The translations under genes and the position numbers were made by a program. A model generated the notes under the pieces. That model was not told where the DNA came from. It made no database searches and saw only the letters and a list, made by a program, of their open reading frames with translations. This document shows, in pieces, positions 1 to 8,189 of a stretch of DNA of 64,000 bases (position 1 is its first letter; the number at the start of each line of letters is the position of its first letter). Source of the stretch: Marisediminicola sp040546025 (GTDB lineage: Bacteria > Actinomycetota > Actinomycetes > Actinomycetales > Microbacteriaceae). The stretch is from assembly GCF_040546025.1 (NCBI RefSeq), contig NZ_JBEPNA010000011.1, positions 37,146 to 101,145 of the forward strand, in the 5' to 3' direction.

Positions 1-172
1 GGCCTTCGCTGAGCGCTTCATCAAGGACCAGGACGCCGGCGGACCCGAGTTCCTCGAGCTGCGCGAGAAGGGTGCCGCGCACCCCATCGAGGCGACCGGC
101 CAGAAGCTGCGCGCCCTGTTCGCGTGGAAGCAGGCCGACGCCGACTACACCGACGGCTCCGCCGCCCGCTAA
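1..172 (+). CDS. ilvC: Ketol-acid reductoisomerase, C-terminal end (partial)
   Basis: The frame opens at base 2 and gives 56 residues before TAA at 170-172; the start lies outside the window. The text (GGPEFLELREKG, HPIEATGQKLRALFAW) is the typical last stretch of bacterial class I ketol-acid reductoisomerase, the second step of valine, leucine and isoleucine synthesis, which converts acetohydroxy acids to dihydroxy acids with NADPH. It lies upstream of serA, leuB and ilvE, so branched-chain synthesis genes are grouped here. A hairpin terminator follows 24 bases after the stop. The assignment rests on the C-terminal helices only. Confidence 0.85.
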   Translation, partial: AFAERFIKDQDAGGPEFLELREKGAAHPIEATGQKLRALFAWKQADADYTDGSAAR

Positions 173-195
173 GGACGAGGAACGCAATTGCGGAA

Positions 196-223
196 GGGGT
201 GCGGCACATGCCGCGCCCCTTTT
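196..223 (+). terminator. Rho-independent terminator after ilvC
   Basis: Ten-base arms at 196-205 and 210-219 (GGGGTGCGGC with GCCGCGCCCC, one T.G wobble) enclose a 4-base loop and are followed by TTTTC. The position just after the ilvC stop fits transcription termination of the ilv operon. Confidence 0.8.
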
Positions 224-271
224 CGCGTTCCCCGTCCGCGCCGCATCGCCGTCGTCGGTCATACTTGATCC

Positions 272-691
272 ATGGCCTCCGACCGCGACGACGACGCCCT
301 CACCTGGGGCGGCGAGTCCGACGACCCGAGCTACCTCGACGGCGCCCGGCCCACCACACCCGCGGACGTCGCGGGCCCGGAGCCCGAGGTGCCCGCTTCC
401 GCCACCGCCTCCACGCTGCTGGTCGCATACGGCATCTTCGGCGGCGTCTACCTGCTGTACCTCGTCGGCTGGGTCATCTCGGTTCAGCGCGACACGTTCA
501 CCGCGTCGGGCCTGTTCTTCGAGATCATGTACCAGTTCGGCGAGTTCCTCGCGATCGTCTCGCCCGCCCTCTGGTTCGGCCTCGTGCTTCTGCTCACCCG
601 CGACCGACGGCCGGCGCTGCGAGTCGTCTGGCTCGTCGCGGGCATCGTGCTGCTCGCCCCGTGGCCGTTCATACTCGGGAGCGTGTCGTGA
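272..691 (+). CDS. Small membrane protein, three predicted helices
   Basis: A 139-residue protein that I do not recognise. The first 45 residues are acidic and proline-rich (DRDDD, PEPEVP) and probably cytoplasmic. Hydrophobic helices follow at about 49-70, 90-108 and 117-134. The ATG at 272 is the first start after the ilvC terminator. The stop overlaps the GTG start of the next membrane gene by 4 bases (GTGA), so the pair is almost certainly translated as one operon and may form a complex. No catalytic motif is visible. The codon pattern is typical of the genome, which supports a real gene. Confidence 0.7.
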   Translation: MASDRDDDALTWGGESDDPSYLDGARPTTPADVAGPEPEVPASATASTLLVAYGIFGGVYLLYLVGWVISVQRDTFTASGLFFEIMYQFGEFLAIVSPALWFGLVLLLTRDRRPALRVVWLVAGIVLLAPWPFILGSVS

Positions 692-1044
692 GCGCCGCGA
701 CCCCGGATGCCACCGCGCCGCCGCGCTCAGTGCGCGTGGTGTTCCTGGCCGTGGCGATCGCGTTCGGGCTGCTCTACGCCTACGACCTCTTCGAGGCAGT
801 CGCAAACACCTTCGGGGTTGTCGCGCAACTCGGCGGGTACAACGAGCTTGCCGCGGAGGTCGGGCTCGACGAGGCCACCGTGCCGTGGGGGATCCTGATC
901 GCGAATATCGCGCTTGCCCCTCTGCTCTATACGGGCGCCTTCCTCATCGGCCGCCGGCACTCGGTGCCGACCGCCGCCCTGGTGTTCCTCGGCGGCCTCG
1001 CCGCCGTCGGTGCCCTGAGCCTCTCGCTCGTCGCGTTCGCCTGA
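688..1044 (+). CDS. Small membrane protein coupled to the preceding gene
   Basis: A 118-residue protein starting at GTG 688, which overlaps the upstream stop in GTGA. Hydrophobic segments lie at about 17-34, 67-88 and 94-116, with a soluble, mildly acidic stretch between the first two. I recognise no family motif. Function is unknown; the tight coupling suggests it works with the protein encoded at 272-691. A longer open frame runs upstream across the neighbour, but it has no ribosome-binding site and poor codon character, so the GTG start is preferred. Confidence 0.65.
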   Translation: MSAATPDATAPPRSVRVVFLAVAIAFGLLYAYDLFEAVANTFGVVAQLGGYNELAAEVGLDEATVPWGILIANIALAPLLYTGAFLIGRRHSVPTAALVFLGGLAAVGALSLSLVAFA

Positions 1045-1083
1045 GCTTGCCGAGCGCCGCGGTGGGCTGAGCCGGGGCGCCGG

Positions 1084-1479
1084 TCAGAGGGCGGCGAGCA
1101 CGATGACGAGGATCAGCGCGAGCTGGGCGAAGTACCGCCGCCAGAACGGGATGGAGATCGCCCCGAACCGATCCGGATGCTCCGCGGCATAGGCGTTCGC
1201 CGGGAACACCGCGATCAGAAACAGCACGAGTCCGGCCGCCGCGGCGCCTCTCGTCGCGGGCACGAGCATGCCGATTCCGCCCGCGATCTCGCAGAGTCCG
1301 GTGAAATACACCAGGGCACGAGGGCTCAGCAGGCCCGTGCCGCGCAGCCGCGGCGGGATCAGCCGCGCCATGGTCCTGGCCGGTCCGGGGCGGAAATGCA
1401 TCACGCCCATCACCACGAAAATCAGGGCGAGGCCTCCGCGCGCGATCCACTGGGCGGTCTCGATCGCGGCATCCGGCAT
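1084..1479 (-). CDS. DoxX-like integral membrane protein
   Basis: A 131-residue protein with four hydrophobic segments and the DoxX/DoxD-type layout: an N-terminal helix (GLALIFVVMGVMHF), then ALVYFTGLCEIAGGIGML, then a helix ending in FPANAYAA. The FTGxxEIxGGIGLL pattern is characteristic of this family. Members are often linked to thiol or oxidative-stress functions, but no substrate can be deduced here. The start is ATG at 1477-1479; an upstream ATG exists but gives an Arg-rich tail with no homology feel. The gene stands alone, divergent from serA, so the 100 bases between them should hold both promoters. Confidence 0.75.
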   Translation of the reverse strand: MPDAAIETAQWIARGGLALIFVVMGVMHFRPGPARTMARLIPPRLRGTGLLSPRALVYFTGLCEIAGGIGMLVPATRGAAAAGLVLFLIAVFPANAYAAEHPDRFGAISIPFWRRYFAQLALILVIVLAAL

Positions 1480-1578
1480 GGGTCCATCTTGCGTCCTATG
1501 ACACGCTCGGCGCGGCACGGGTGCGGCCGCGCCCTAAACTGGGCCTGTATTTTACGGATCGACCAAAGGACTGCATTC

Positions 1579-3174
1579 GTGGCAAAGCCGATCGTGTTGA
1601 TCGCCGAAGAACTCTCCCCAGCTACCGTCGAGGCCCTCGGGCCCGACTTCGACGTGAGGAACGTGGACGGCACTGACCGCCCCGCGCTGCTCGCGGCGCT
1701 CGTGGACGCAAGCGCGATCCTCATCAGGTCCGCGACCCAGCTCGACGCCGAGGCGCTCGCCGCCGGCAAGAGCCTCAAGGTCATTGCGCGCGCCGGTGTC
1801 GGCCTCGACAACGTCGACATCAAGTCCGCGACAACCGCGGGCGTCATGGTCGTCAACGCGCCGACCTCGAACATCATCTCCGCCGCCGAGCTGACAGTCG
1901 GGCATATCCTCAGCCTCGCCCGGCACATCCCGCCGGCGCACGCGGCGCTCGCCGTCGGCCAGTGGAAGCGCTCGAAGTACACGGGCATCGAGCTGTACGA
2001 GAAGACGATCGGCATAATCGGCCTCGGCCGCATCGGAGCGCTCATCACCGCGCGGATGCAGTCGTTCGGCACACGCGTCGTCGCCTATGACCCCTATGTC
2101 ACCGCGGCCCGCGCCCAGCAGCTCGGCGTGACCCTGCTGAGCTTCGACGAGCTGCTGCAGCAGTCCGACTTCATCACCATCCACATGCCGAAGACGCCGG
2201 AGACCACGGGAATGATCTCCGACGCCCAGCTCGCCCTCATGAAGTCGACCGCGTTCATCGTCAACGTCGCCCGCGGCGGCCTCATCGACGAGGACGCGCT
2301 GCACCGCGCCCTCACCACCGGCGTCATCGCCGGCGCCGGACTCGACGTGTTCGTGCACGAGCCGCCGACGGGCTCCCCGCTGCTCGCCCTCGACAATGTC
2401 ATCGTCACCCCGCACCTGGGCGCATCCACCGACGAGGCGCAGGAGAAGGCCGGCGTCTCGGTCGCCAAGTCGGTGCGCCTCGCCCTCGCGGGCGAGCTCG
2501 TTCCGGATGCCGTGAACGTGGCCGGCGGAATCATCGACCCGACCGTGCGCCCCGGCATCCCCCTCATGGAGAAGCTCGGGCAGGTGTTCTCCGGCCTCGC
2601 CGAGCACAGCCCGATCACGAGCATCGACATCGAGGTGCGCGGCGAGATCGTCGCGCACGACGTCAGCGTGCTCAAGCTCGCGGCGCTCAAGGGCATCTTC
2701 ACGAACGTCGTCGCCGAGTCGGTCTCCTATGTGAACGCGCCGCTGCTCGCCGAGCTGCGCGGCATCGACGTTCGACTGATCACCGACAGCACGAGCGACG
2801 AGTACCGCAACCTGCTCACGATCCGCGGCGCGCTCAGCAACGGCGCGCAGATCTCGGTGTCCGGCACCCTCACCGGCACGAAGCAGATCGAGAAGATCGT
2901 CGAGATCAACGGCTACGACGTCGAGGTTCCGGTCGCCGAACACCTCATCGTGATGCTCTACGCCGACCGCCCCGGCATCGTCGCGATCTACGGTCGCGAA
3001 TTCGGCGAGGCCGGCATCAACATCGCCGGCATGCAGATCAGTCGGCGCGAAGCCGGCGGCCAGGCACTCTCGGTGCTCACCGTCGACTCCCCGGCGCCGG
3101 AGGGGCTGCTGGAGTCACTGCGCATCGCCATCGACGCGGATCTCATGCACGAGATCGACATCGTCACGACCTAG
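1579..3174 (+). CDS. serA: D-3-phosphoglycerate dehydrogenase
   Basis: Oxidises 3-phosphoglycerate to 3-phosphohydroxypyruvate with NAD, the first step of serine synthesis. The 531 residues match the long (type I) form. An N-terminal 2-hydroxyacid dehydrogenase domain carries the NAD fold GLGRIGALI near residue 147 and the segment NVARGGLIDEDAL. An intervening allosteric-substrate-binding domain follows, then a C-terminal ACT domain from about 456 (ADRPGIVAIYGREFGEAGINIAGMQ split across strand and helix) that usually senses serine. The GTG start is chosen because AAAGGA lies 8 bases upstream; a longer frame continues upstream but covers the promoter region. A strong bidirectional terminator follows at 3205. 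Confidence 0.95.
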   Translation: MAKPIVLIAEELSPATVEALGPDFDVRNVDGTDRPALLAALVDASAILIRSATQLDAEALAAGKSLKVIARAGVGLDNVDIKSATTAGVMVVNAPTSNIISAAELTVGHILSLARHIPPAHAALAVGQWKRSKYTGIELYEKTIGIIGLGRIGALITARMQSFGTRVVAYDPYVTAARAQQLGVTLLSFDELLQQSDFITIHMPKTPETTGMISDAQLALMKSTAFIVNVARGGLIDEDALHRALTTGVIAGAGLDVFVHEPPTGSPLLALDNVIVTPHLGASTDEAQEKAGVSVAKSVRLALAGELVPDAVNVAGGIIDPTVRPGIPLMEKLGQVFSGLAEHSPITSIDIEVRGEIVAHDVSVLKLAALKGIFTNVVAESVSYVNAPLLAELRGIDVRLITDSTSDEYRNLLTIRGALSNGAQISVSGTLTGTKQIEKIVEINGYDVEVPVAEHLIVMLYADRPGIVAIYGREFGEAGINIAGMQISRREAGGQALSVLTVDSPAPEGLLESLRIAIDADLMHEIDIVTT

Positions 3175-3204
3175 CCATACGCACCCGTCAGACGACGAAA
3201 GAAT

Positions 3205-3231
3205 GGCCCGGCGAAATTCGCCGGGCCCTTC
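3205..3231. terminator. Bidirectional terminator between serA and the small membrane gene
   Basis: A perfect 11-base inverted repeat (3205-3215 and 3217-3227; GGCCCGGCGAA with TTCGCCGGGCC) lies between two converging genes. CTTCC follows on the + strand and an A-containing stretch precedes it, so it can serve either direction. Confidence 0.75.
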
Positions 3232-3246
3232 CTCGTGAACCGCTCG

Positions 3247-3504
3247 TTAGACGAGCGGATCGGTGTCGCTGCGCGTCTCGCGCTGGGTGACGCGGTCGGC
3301 GCCGCCGTTGTCGACCTGGCGAACGGTCGACACGCTTGAACGCTTGCGCATGACGAGCACGAGCGAGACGACGAATACGACGGCTCCAGCAGCCATCAGG
3401 ATGTAGCCGACGAGGTCGAGATTGATGACGCTTGTCTCGAAGTTCAACGCGAACGTCAAGATCGCGCCCACGACGAAGAGGAAGATTCCAGTTCCAATAC
3501 CCAT
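3247..3504 (-). CDS. Small two-helix membrane protein (DUF6458-like)
   Basis: An 85-residue protein beginning MGIGTGIFLFVVGAILTFAL, then a second helix near 30-52 and a charged tail (VMRKRSSVSTV). This glycine-rich N-terminus followed by a second helix matches a small conserved actinobacterial membrane protein annotated DUF6458; the function is unknown. The ATG at 3502-3504 is preferred because AAAGGACC precedes it at good spacing, although the frame stays open for 26 more codons. It converges on serA and shares its terminator. Confidence 0.7.
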   Translation of the reverse strand: MGIGTGIFLFVVGAILTFALNFETSVINLDLVGYILMAAGAVVFVVSLVLVMRKRSSVSTVRQVDNGGADRVTQRETRSDTDPLV

Positions 3505-3671
3505 GTCTTGTGGTCCTTTCGGTCGCCCGTCCGAGCATGGATGCACGTCGATCCGGTGCGATATGAATGCCCATTCTAACAAATCGGTAAAATTTCGCTC
3601 GGAATCAGCCGCGAACCCGGTCAGTCGGGCGTCGGATCGGGCGCCCGCGCCGCCTCCACTACTCTGAAACC

Positions 3672-4739
3672 ATGCCCCGGAAAATCAATCTCGCCGTCAT
3701 CGCCGGCGATGGTATCGGCCCCGAAGTGATTGCTGAAGCGCTCAAGGTGCTGCACGCCGCCGCTCCCGCCGACACCACCATCGACGCGACCCACTATCCC
3801 TTTGGGGCCGGGCACTACATCGCCACGGGGGAGGTCCTCACGGCCGACGGGCTCGAGGCCCTCGCGCAGCACGACGCAATCCTGCTCGGCGCAGTCGGCG
3901 GGGATCCGCGCGACTCCCGGCTCGCCGGCGGCATCATCGAACGGGGCCTCCTGCTCGGCCTGCGCTTCGCGTTCGACCACTACGTGAACCTGCGGCCGAC
4001 GACCCTGTTTCCCAACGTGGTGTCGCCGCTCGCCGACCCGGGCGAGGTCGACTTCGTCGTCGTTCGCGAGGGCACCGAGGGTCCCTACGTGGGCAACGGC
4101 GGCAGCATCCGGGTCGGGACGCCGAACGAGATCGCCAACGAGGTCAGCGTCAACACCGCGTTCGGTGTGGAGCGCCTCGTACGCTTCGCGTTCCGCACGG
4201 CCCAGGCCCGGCGCGGGCGGCTCACGCTCGTGCACAAGACGAATGTGCTCGTCCACGCCGGCGGACTCTGGCAGCGCACGGTCGACGCCGTCGCCACCGA
4301 GTATCCCGACGTCACCGTCGACTACCTGCACGTCGACGCGGCGACGATCTTCCTCGTCACCAATCCGAGTAGATTTGACACGATCGTCACGGACAACCTC
4401 TTCGGCGATATTCTCACCGACCTGGCCGGCGCAATCAGCGGCGGCATCGGACTGGCGGCCTCGGGCAACATCAACCCCGACGGCGCCTTCCCCAGCATGT
4501 TCGAGCCGGTCCACGGATCGGCGCCCGACATCGCGGGCAAGGGCATCGCCGACCCGACCGCGGCGATCCTCTCGGCGGCCATGCTGCTCAGCCACCTCGG
4601 ATTCACCGAGGAGGCGGCGAGAATCGGCGCGGCCGTCACGAACGACCTCGCCGGGCGAGGGACCGCCGGGCGCAGCACCACCCAGGTCGGTGACGCGATA
4701 GCACACTCGCTGCGCGACGCCGCGCCGACCACACACTGA
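3672..4739 (+). CDS. leuB: 3-isopropylmalate dehydrogenase
   Basis: A 355-residue isocitrate/isopropylmalate dehydrogenase family member. It oxidises and decarboxylates 3-isopropylmalate to 2-oxoisocaproate with NAD in leucine synthesis. Visible marks: N-terminal LAVIAGDGIGPEV, the substrate loop VREGTEGPYVG, the catalytic region VHKTNVL, and the metal/NAD region DNLFGDILTDLAGAISGGIGL with EPVHGSAPDIAGKG near residue 280. The text lines up better with isopropylmalate than tartrate or isocitrate dehydrogenases, although the leuB/tartrate boundary is soft. It is 19 bases upstream of ilvE and probably cotranscribed. leuCD lie 31 kb away in this window. Confidence 0.92.
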   Translation: MPRKINLAVIAGDGIGPEVIAEALKVLHAAAPADTTIDATHYPFGAGHYIATGEVLTADGLEALAQHDAILLGAVGGDPRDSRLAGGIIERGLLLGLRFAFDHYVNLRPTTLFPNVVSPLADPGEVDFVVVREGTEGPYVGNGGSIRVGTPNEIANEVSVNTAFGVERLVRFAFRTAQARRGRLTLVHKTNVLVHAGGLWQRTVDAVATEYPDVTVDYLHVDAATIFLVTNPSRFDTIVTDNLFGDILTDLAGAISGGIGLAASGNINPDGAFPSMFEPVHGSAPDIAGKGIADPTAAILSAAMLLSHLGFTEEAARIGAAVTNDLAGRGTAGRSTTQVGDAIAHSLRDAAPTTH

Positions 4740-4758
4740 ACACCAACGAAGGACCATC

Positions 4759-5862
4759 ATGACCATCGCGACAGGGTTTCCGCTCCCGTTTGACGTCACG
4801 CCGTCCGCCGCACAGCGCGCGGTTGCAGAGCGGGACGCGATCCTCGCCGACCCCGGGTTCGGCAAGCACTTCACCGACCACATGGTCGCGATCGACTGGA
4901 CGATCGACGAGGGCTGGCACAACGCCAGGGTCATCCCGTACGGTCCGCTGCAGCTCGACCCCGCGGCATCCGTGCTGCACTACGCCCAGGAGATCTTCGA
5001 GGGGCTCAAGGCCTACCGGCACGCCGACGGCTCCATCTGGTCCTTCCGCCCCGAGGCCAACGCCGCTCGCCTGCGCCGCTCCGCCACGCGACTGGCGCTC
5101 CCGCTGCTGCCGGTGGCCGACTTCGTCGAATCGCTGCGCCAGATCGTCGCCGCTGATGGGGCCTGGGTACCGTCGGCGCCCGAGACGAGCCTGTACCTGC
5201 GCCCCTTCATGTTCGCGACCGAGAGCTTCCTCGGTGTGCGGGCGGCGCAGGAGGTCGGCTACTTCGTCATCGCCTCGCCCGCTGGCGCCTACTTCGCCAG
5301 CGGTGTGCAGCCGGTGTCGATCTGGCTGTCGACGACCTACTCCCGCGCGGGCAAGGGCGGAACCGGCGCCGCGAAGACCGGCGGCAACTACGCGTCATCG
5401 CTCCTGCCCCAGGCGGAGGCGTACGAGCACGGCTGCGCGCAGGTGCTCTTCCTCGATTCGGTGACCGGCGAGTACATCGAGGAGCTCGGCGGCATGAATG
5501 TCGTGCTCGTCTACAAGGACGGCACGCTCGTGACCCCCGAGTCCGACAGCATCCTCGAGGGCATCACGAGGGACAGCATCCTGCAGCTCGCCGAGGACCG
5601 CGGCCACAAGGTCGAGCGCCGCCGGGTGCGACTGTCGGAGTGGGCCGACGGTGTCGCGAGCGGCGAGATCACCGAGGTCTTCGCATGCGGCACGGCGGCC
5701 GTCGTGACCCCGATCGCGCGTCTCGTCGGCGAGGGCATCGAGATCGGGTCGGCGGATGCTGCTCCGGGCGAGCTGACCCTGTCGCTGCGCCAGGAGCTCA
5801 CCGACATCCAGTACGGGCGTGCCGAGGACCGCCACGGCTGGATGACGCGCCTCGACGCCTGA
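4759..5862 (+). CDS. ilvE: Branched-chain amino-acid aminotransferase
   Basis: A 367-residue fold-type IV PLP aminotransferase catalysing the last step of Leu, Ile and Val synthesis (2-oxoacid plus glutamate). Marks include the N-terminal HYAQEIFEGLKAYR, the PLP-lysine region with KTGGNYASSLLPQ, and the late EVFACGTAAVVTPI segment typical of the BCAT II/actinobacterial subfamily. Length is normal. ATG 4759 is preceded by GAAGGACC. The gene follows leuB closely on the same strand. Downstream is a repeat-rich 220-base gap instead of a clean terminator. Confidence 0.94.
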   Translation: MTIATGFPLPFDVTPSAAQRAVAERDAILADPGFGKHFTDHMVAIDWTIDEGWHNARVIPYGPLQLDPAASVLHYAQEIFEGLKAYRHADGSIWSFRPEANAARLRRSATRLALPLLPVADFVESLRQIVAADGAWVPSAPETSLYLRPFMFATESFLGVRAAQEVGYFVIASPAGAYFASGVQPVSIWLSTTYSRAGKGGTGAAKTGGNYASSLLPQAEAYEHGCAQVLFLDSVTGEYIEELGGMNVVLVYKDGTLVTPESDSILEGITRDSILQLAEDRGHKVERRRVRLSEWADGVASGEITEVFACGTAAVVTPIARLVGEGIEIGSADAAPGELTLSLRQELTDIQYGRAEDRHGWMTRLDA

Positions 5863-5900
5863 GCTTCGCACTTCGGGGCGGATGCCGGGCACCCGCGCCG

Positions 5901-5934
5901 GGCGTCCGGCGGCGTCCGGCGGCGTCCGGCGGCG
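5901..5934. repeat. Tandem decamer GGCGTCCGGC, 3.4 copies
   Basis: Three exact back-to-back copies of a 10-base unit at 5901, 5911 and 5921, followed by GGCG. It lies in non-coding sequence after ilvE and directly abuts the long hairpin at 5933-6006. Confidence 0.9.
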
Positions 5935-6006
5935 CCGAGAGTGCTCCTTTTCGTCGACTGTGACTGCCGCGAAAGGCACAGTCGGCGCAATTGCGCACTC
6001 TCGGCG
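5933..6006. repeat. 74-base nested inverted repeat, possible dispersed palindromic element
   Basis: Outer arms of 12 bases (5933-5944 CGCCGAGAGTGC; 5995-6006 GCACTCTCGGCG) are perfect complements. Inside are an 8-base pair of arms (5955-5962 and 5977-5984) and a perfect 12-base palindrome GCGCAATTGCGC at 5985-5996. The element lies between ilvE and the hydrolase at 6086. Its symmetry and size resemble REP-like or MITE-like intergenic elements. There is no T-run, so a simple terminator is less likely. Whether it recurs in the genome cannot be seen here. Confidence 0.6.
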
Positions 6007-6085
6007 AAACTGGGTAGCGCCCCGGCGGGGTGCGGTGTCTGCACCGTGCGGAACCGACACCCCGAACGGGTCTAGGCTCGAAACC

Positions 6086-6856
6086 GTGAAAATCGCGCGT
6101 TTCAGCACCGGTGGAGATCCTCGTTTCGGAATCGTCGACGACGACGACGACCTGGTCGTCCTCGCCGGAGATCCCATGTTCAGCGGCTTCGACACGACCG
6201 GCGAGCGCATCCCGCTCGCCGACGTGAAGCTCCTCGCCCCCGTCATCCCGCGGTCCAAGGTGATCTGCGTCGGACTCAACTACGCCGACCACAAGGCAGA
6301 CATGGGCGACGTCGGGCCGACGAACCCGCTCATCTTCTTGAAGCCCAACACGGCAGTCGCCGGCCCCGGCGACACGATCGTCATCCCGCCCGTCGACGGG
6401 CGCATCGTGCACGAGGGCGAGCTCGTCATCGTGATCGGCAAGATCGGCAAGCAGGTCAAAGCCGCCGACTACGCCGACTACATCTTCGGTTACACGATCG
6501 GCAACGACGTCTCGGCGCGCGACGTGATGTTCGCCGACGGCCAGTGGGCAAGGGCCAAGGGCTACGACACCTTCGCTCCGATCGGTCCATGGATCGAAAC
6601 TGACATCGACGCGCAGAACCTCGCCATCACGACGTTCGTCGACGGTGAGCCGCGTCGGGTCGGTACGACCTCGGACATGATCCACAAGATCCCCGAGATC
6701 ATCGAATTCTGCTCGGATGTCTGGACGCTTCTGCCCGGCGACATCATTATGACGGGCACCCCGGCGGGCCTCGGCGGCTTCGTCGATGGACAGACGGTCG
6801 ACATCACGATCGAGGGAATCGGCACGCTGTCGAACCCCGCGCGCAACCGCGCCTGA
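6086..6856 (+). CDS. Fumarylacetoacetate hydrolase family protein
   Basis: A 256-residue FAH-superfamily enzyme. The C-terminal fold shows KVICVGLNYADHK near residue 55, then metal-binding acidic residues in VHEGELVIVIGK (HEGE, E-x-E pattern) and the second acidic site around IGNDVSARD, ending in PGDIIMTGTPAGLG. These features identify divalent-metal-dependent hydrolases or decarboxylases of 2-oxo acids such as fumarylpyruvate or acylpyruvates, and oxaloacetate decarboxylase. The exact substrate is not determined. The GTG start at 6086 gives the usual short-form length; the open frame upstream runs through the repeat and lacks coding character. No partner catabolic genes lie alongside. Confidence 0.85.
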   Translation: MKIARFSTGGDPRFGIVDDDDDLVVLAGDPMFSGFDTTGERIPLADVKLLAPVIPRSKVICVGLNYADHKADMGDVGPTNPLIFLKPNTAVAGPGDTIVIPPVDGRIVHEGELVIVIGKIGKQVKAADYADYIFGYTIGNDVSARDVMFADGQWARAKGYDTFAPIGPWIETDIDAQNLAITTFVDGEPRRVGTTSDMIHKIPEIIEFCSDVWTLLPGDIIMTGTPAGLGGFVDGQTVDITIEGIGTLSNPARNRA

Positions 6857-7036
6857 GTCGCAGCCCCGGTGTCGGTAGCGCGGTGACGTCCCTGTTCGGT
6901 GGCGTATCCGAGGAGTTTCTGCACCACGCCGTGTCGCGCGACCATCCGGGTCGGCGTGGCGCCGGATCTCCTGCGTTGCGTTGCGTGAGTGCGTTCGGCG
7001 GCGCGGGCGAGCGGATGCTGTGATGCGGGTCGCTGT

Positions 7037-8140
7037 GTGGATTACGTGACCGGCGCCGGAGTGCGAGCCGTCCTGCCGGGGCTCGCGGCGGCGGCATCCG
7101 CTGTGCTCGTCGCGTGGATGCTGCACCTCGTGCTTCCGTGGCTGCCGCTGCTCACCGCGGCCGTCGTGCTCGGCATCGTCGTCGGGCAGCTGCCGTGGTT
7201 CGCACCGGCGCTCGACCATACGCTGAAGCCCGGAATTCGGTTCTCGGCGAAGACGCTCATGCGTGCCGGCGTCGTGCTGCTCGGGCTGAAGCTCAGCCTC
7301 GGCGACATCGCCGGGCTCGGTGTCGTCGCGATCCTGGCGATCGTCGGCCTCGTGATCGTGACCTTCTTCGGAACCTGGGCCCTCGGCATCCTGATGCGCC
7401 TGCCGGGCAGCGAGCCGCTGCTCGTCGCGGCGGGCTTCTCGATCTGCGGCGCCTCGGCGATCGGCGCGATGAGCGCGGCGACCCGCAGCAGGCCCGAGGA
7501 GCAGGCGACCCCGGTGGCGCTCGTCACCCTGTGCGGTACCCTCGCCATCGCGGTGCTGCCGGCCCTCCAGGCTCCGCTTGGGCTGTCCAACGCCGGGTTC
7601 GGGCACTGGGTCGGCGCGAGCGTGCACGACGTGGGGCAGGTCGTCGCCACGGCGCAGACGGCCGGATCCGCCGCGCTCGCGATCGCCGTCGTGGTCAAGC
7701 TCACCCGGGTGCTGATGCTCGCACCGATGGTGACCGTCGCCTCGGTCGCCGTGCGCCGACGGGAGGCGCTCGCCGCCGCATCCGCCCGCAGCAATGCCCG
7801 GCCGGGCCCCGCCGAAGGCGCCCACGTCGCCCCCGCCGGCGCTCCGCCCGTCGGAAACTCAGGAAACCGCGCGAAGCCCCACGCGCGCATCCGCGTGATC
7901 CCGCTCTTCGTGCTCGGATTTCTCGCCGCTGTTCTGCTCAATTCCTTCGTTTCCCTCCCGGGGCCCGTGCTCGCGGGAGCGGATGCCGTGCAGACGGTGC
8001 TTCTCGCGACCGCGCTGTTCGCCCTCGGGACGAGCGTGCGCATCCGCTCCCTTGTCCGCACGGGATGGCGTGCCCTCATCGTCGGGCTCTCGTCCTGGCT
8101 GCTCATCGCGGTGCTCGCCTATGCCGCGATCTGGCTCTGA
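7037..8140 (+). CDS. YeiH/UPF0324 family membrane transporter
   Basis: A membrane protein of about 367 residues with roughly ten hydrophobic segments. The UPF0324 signature regions are visible: FSAKTLMRAGVVLLGLKLSL, then AAGFSICGASAIGAMSAATRS with a re-entrant-like Gly/Ala-rich stretch, and GASVHDVGQVVATAQ. The family is annotated as putative sulfate exporters, but the substrate is unproven. A charged insert near residues 235-270 (SNARPGPAEGA) separates the two halves. The start is uncertain: GTG 7037 is a reasonable choice, GTG 7046 or 6989 are alternatives, and none has a clear ribosome-binding site. Between the hydrolase stop and this start are 180 bases with nothing distinctive. Confidence 0.8.
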   Translation: MDYVTGAGVRAVLPGLAAAASAVLVAWMLHLVLPWLPLLTAAVVLGIVVGQLPWFAPALDHTLKPGIRFSAKTLMRAGVVLLGLKLSLGDIAGLGVVAILAIVGLVIVTFFGTWALGILMRLPGSEPLLVAAGFSICGASAIGAMSAATRSRPEEQATPVALVTLCGTLAIAVLPALQAPLGLSNAGFGHWVGASVHDVGQVVATAQTAGSAALAIAVVVKLTRVLMLAPMVTVASVAVRRREALAAASARSNARPGPAEGAHVAPAGAPPVGNSGNRAKPHARIRVIPLFVLGFLAAVLLNSFVSLPGPVLAGADAVQTVLLATALFALGTSVRIRSLVRTGWRALIVGLSSWLLIAVLAYAAIWL

Positions 8141-8189
8141 CCCAGCGCCCAGCGGCGGCATCCGGCACGCCGATAGAATCGGGAGCAAC

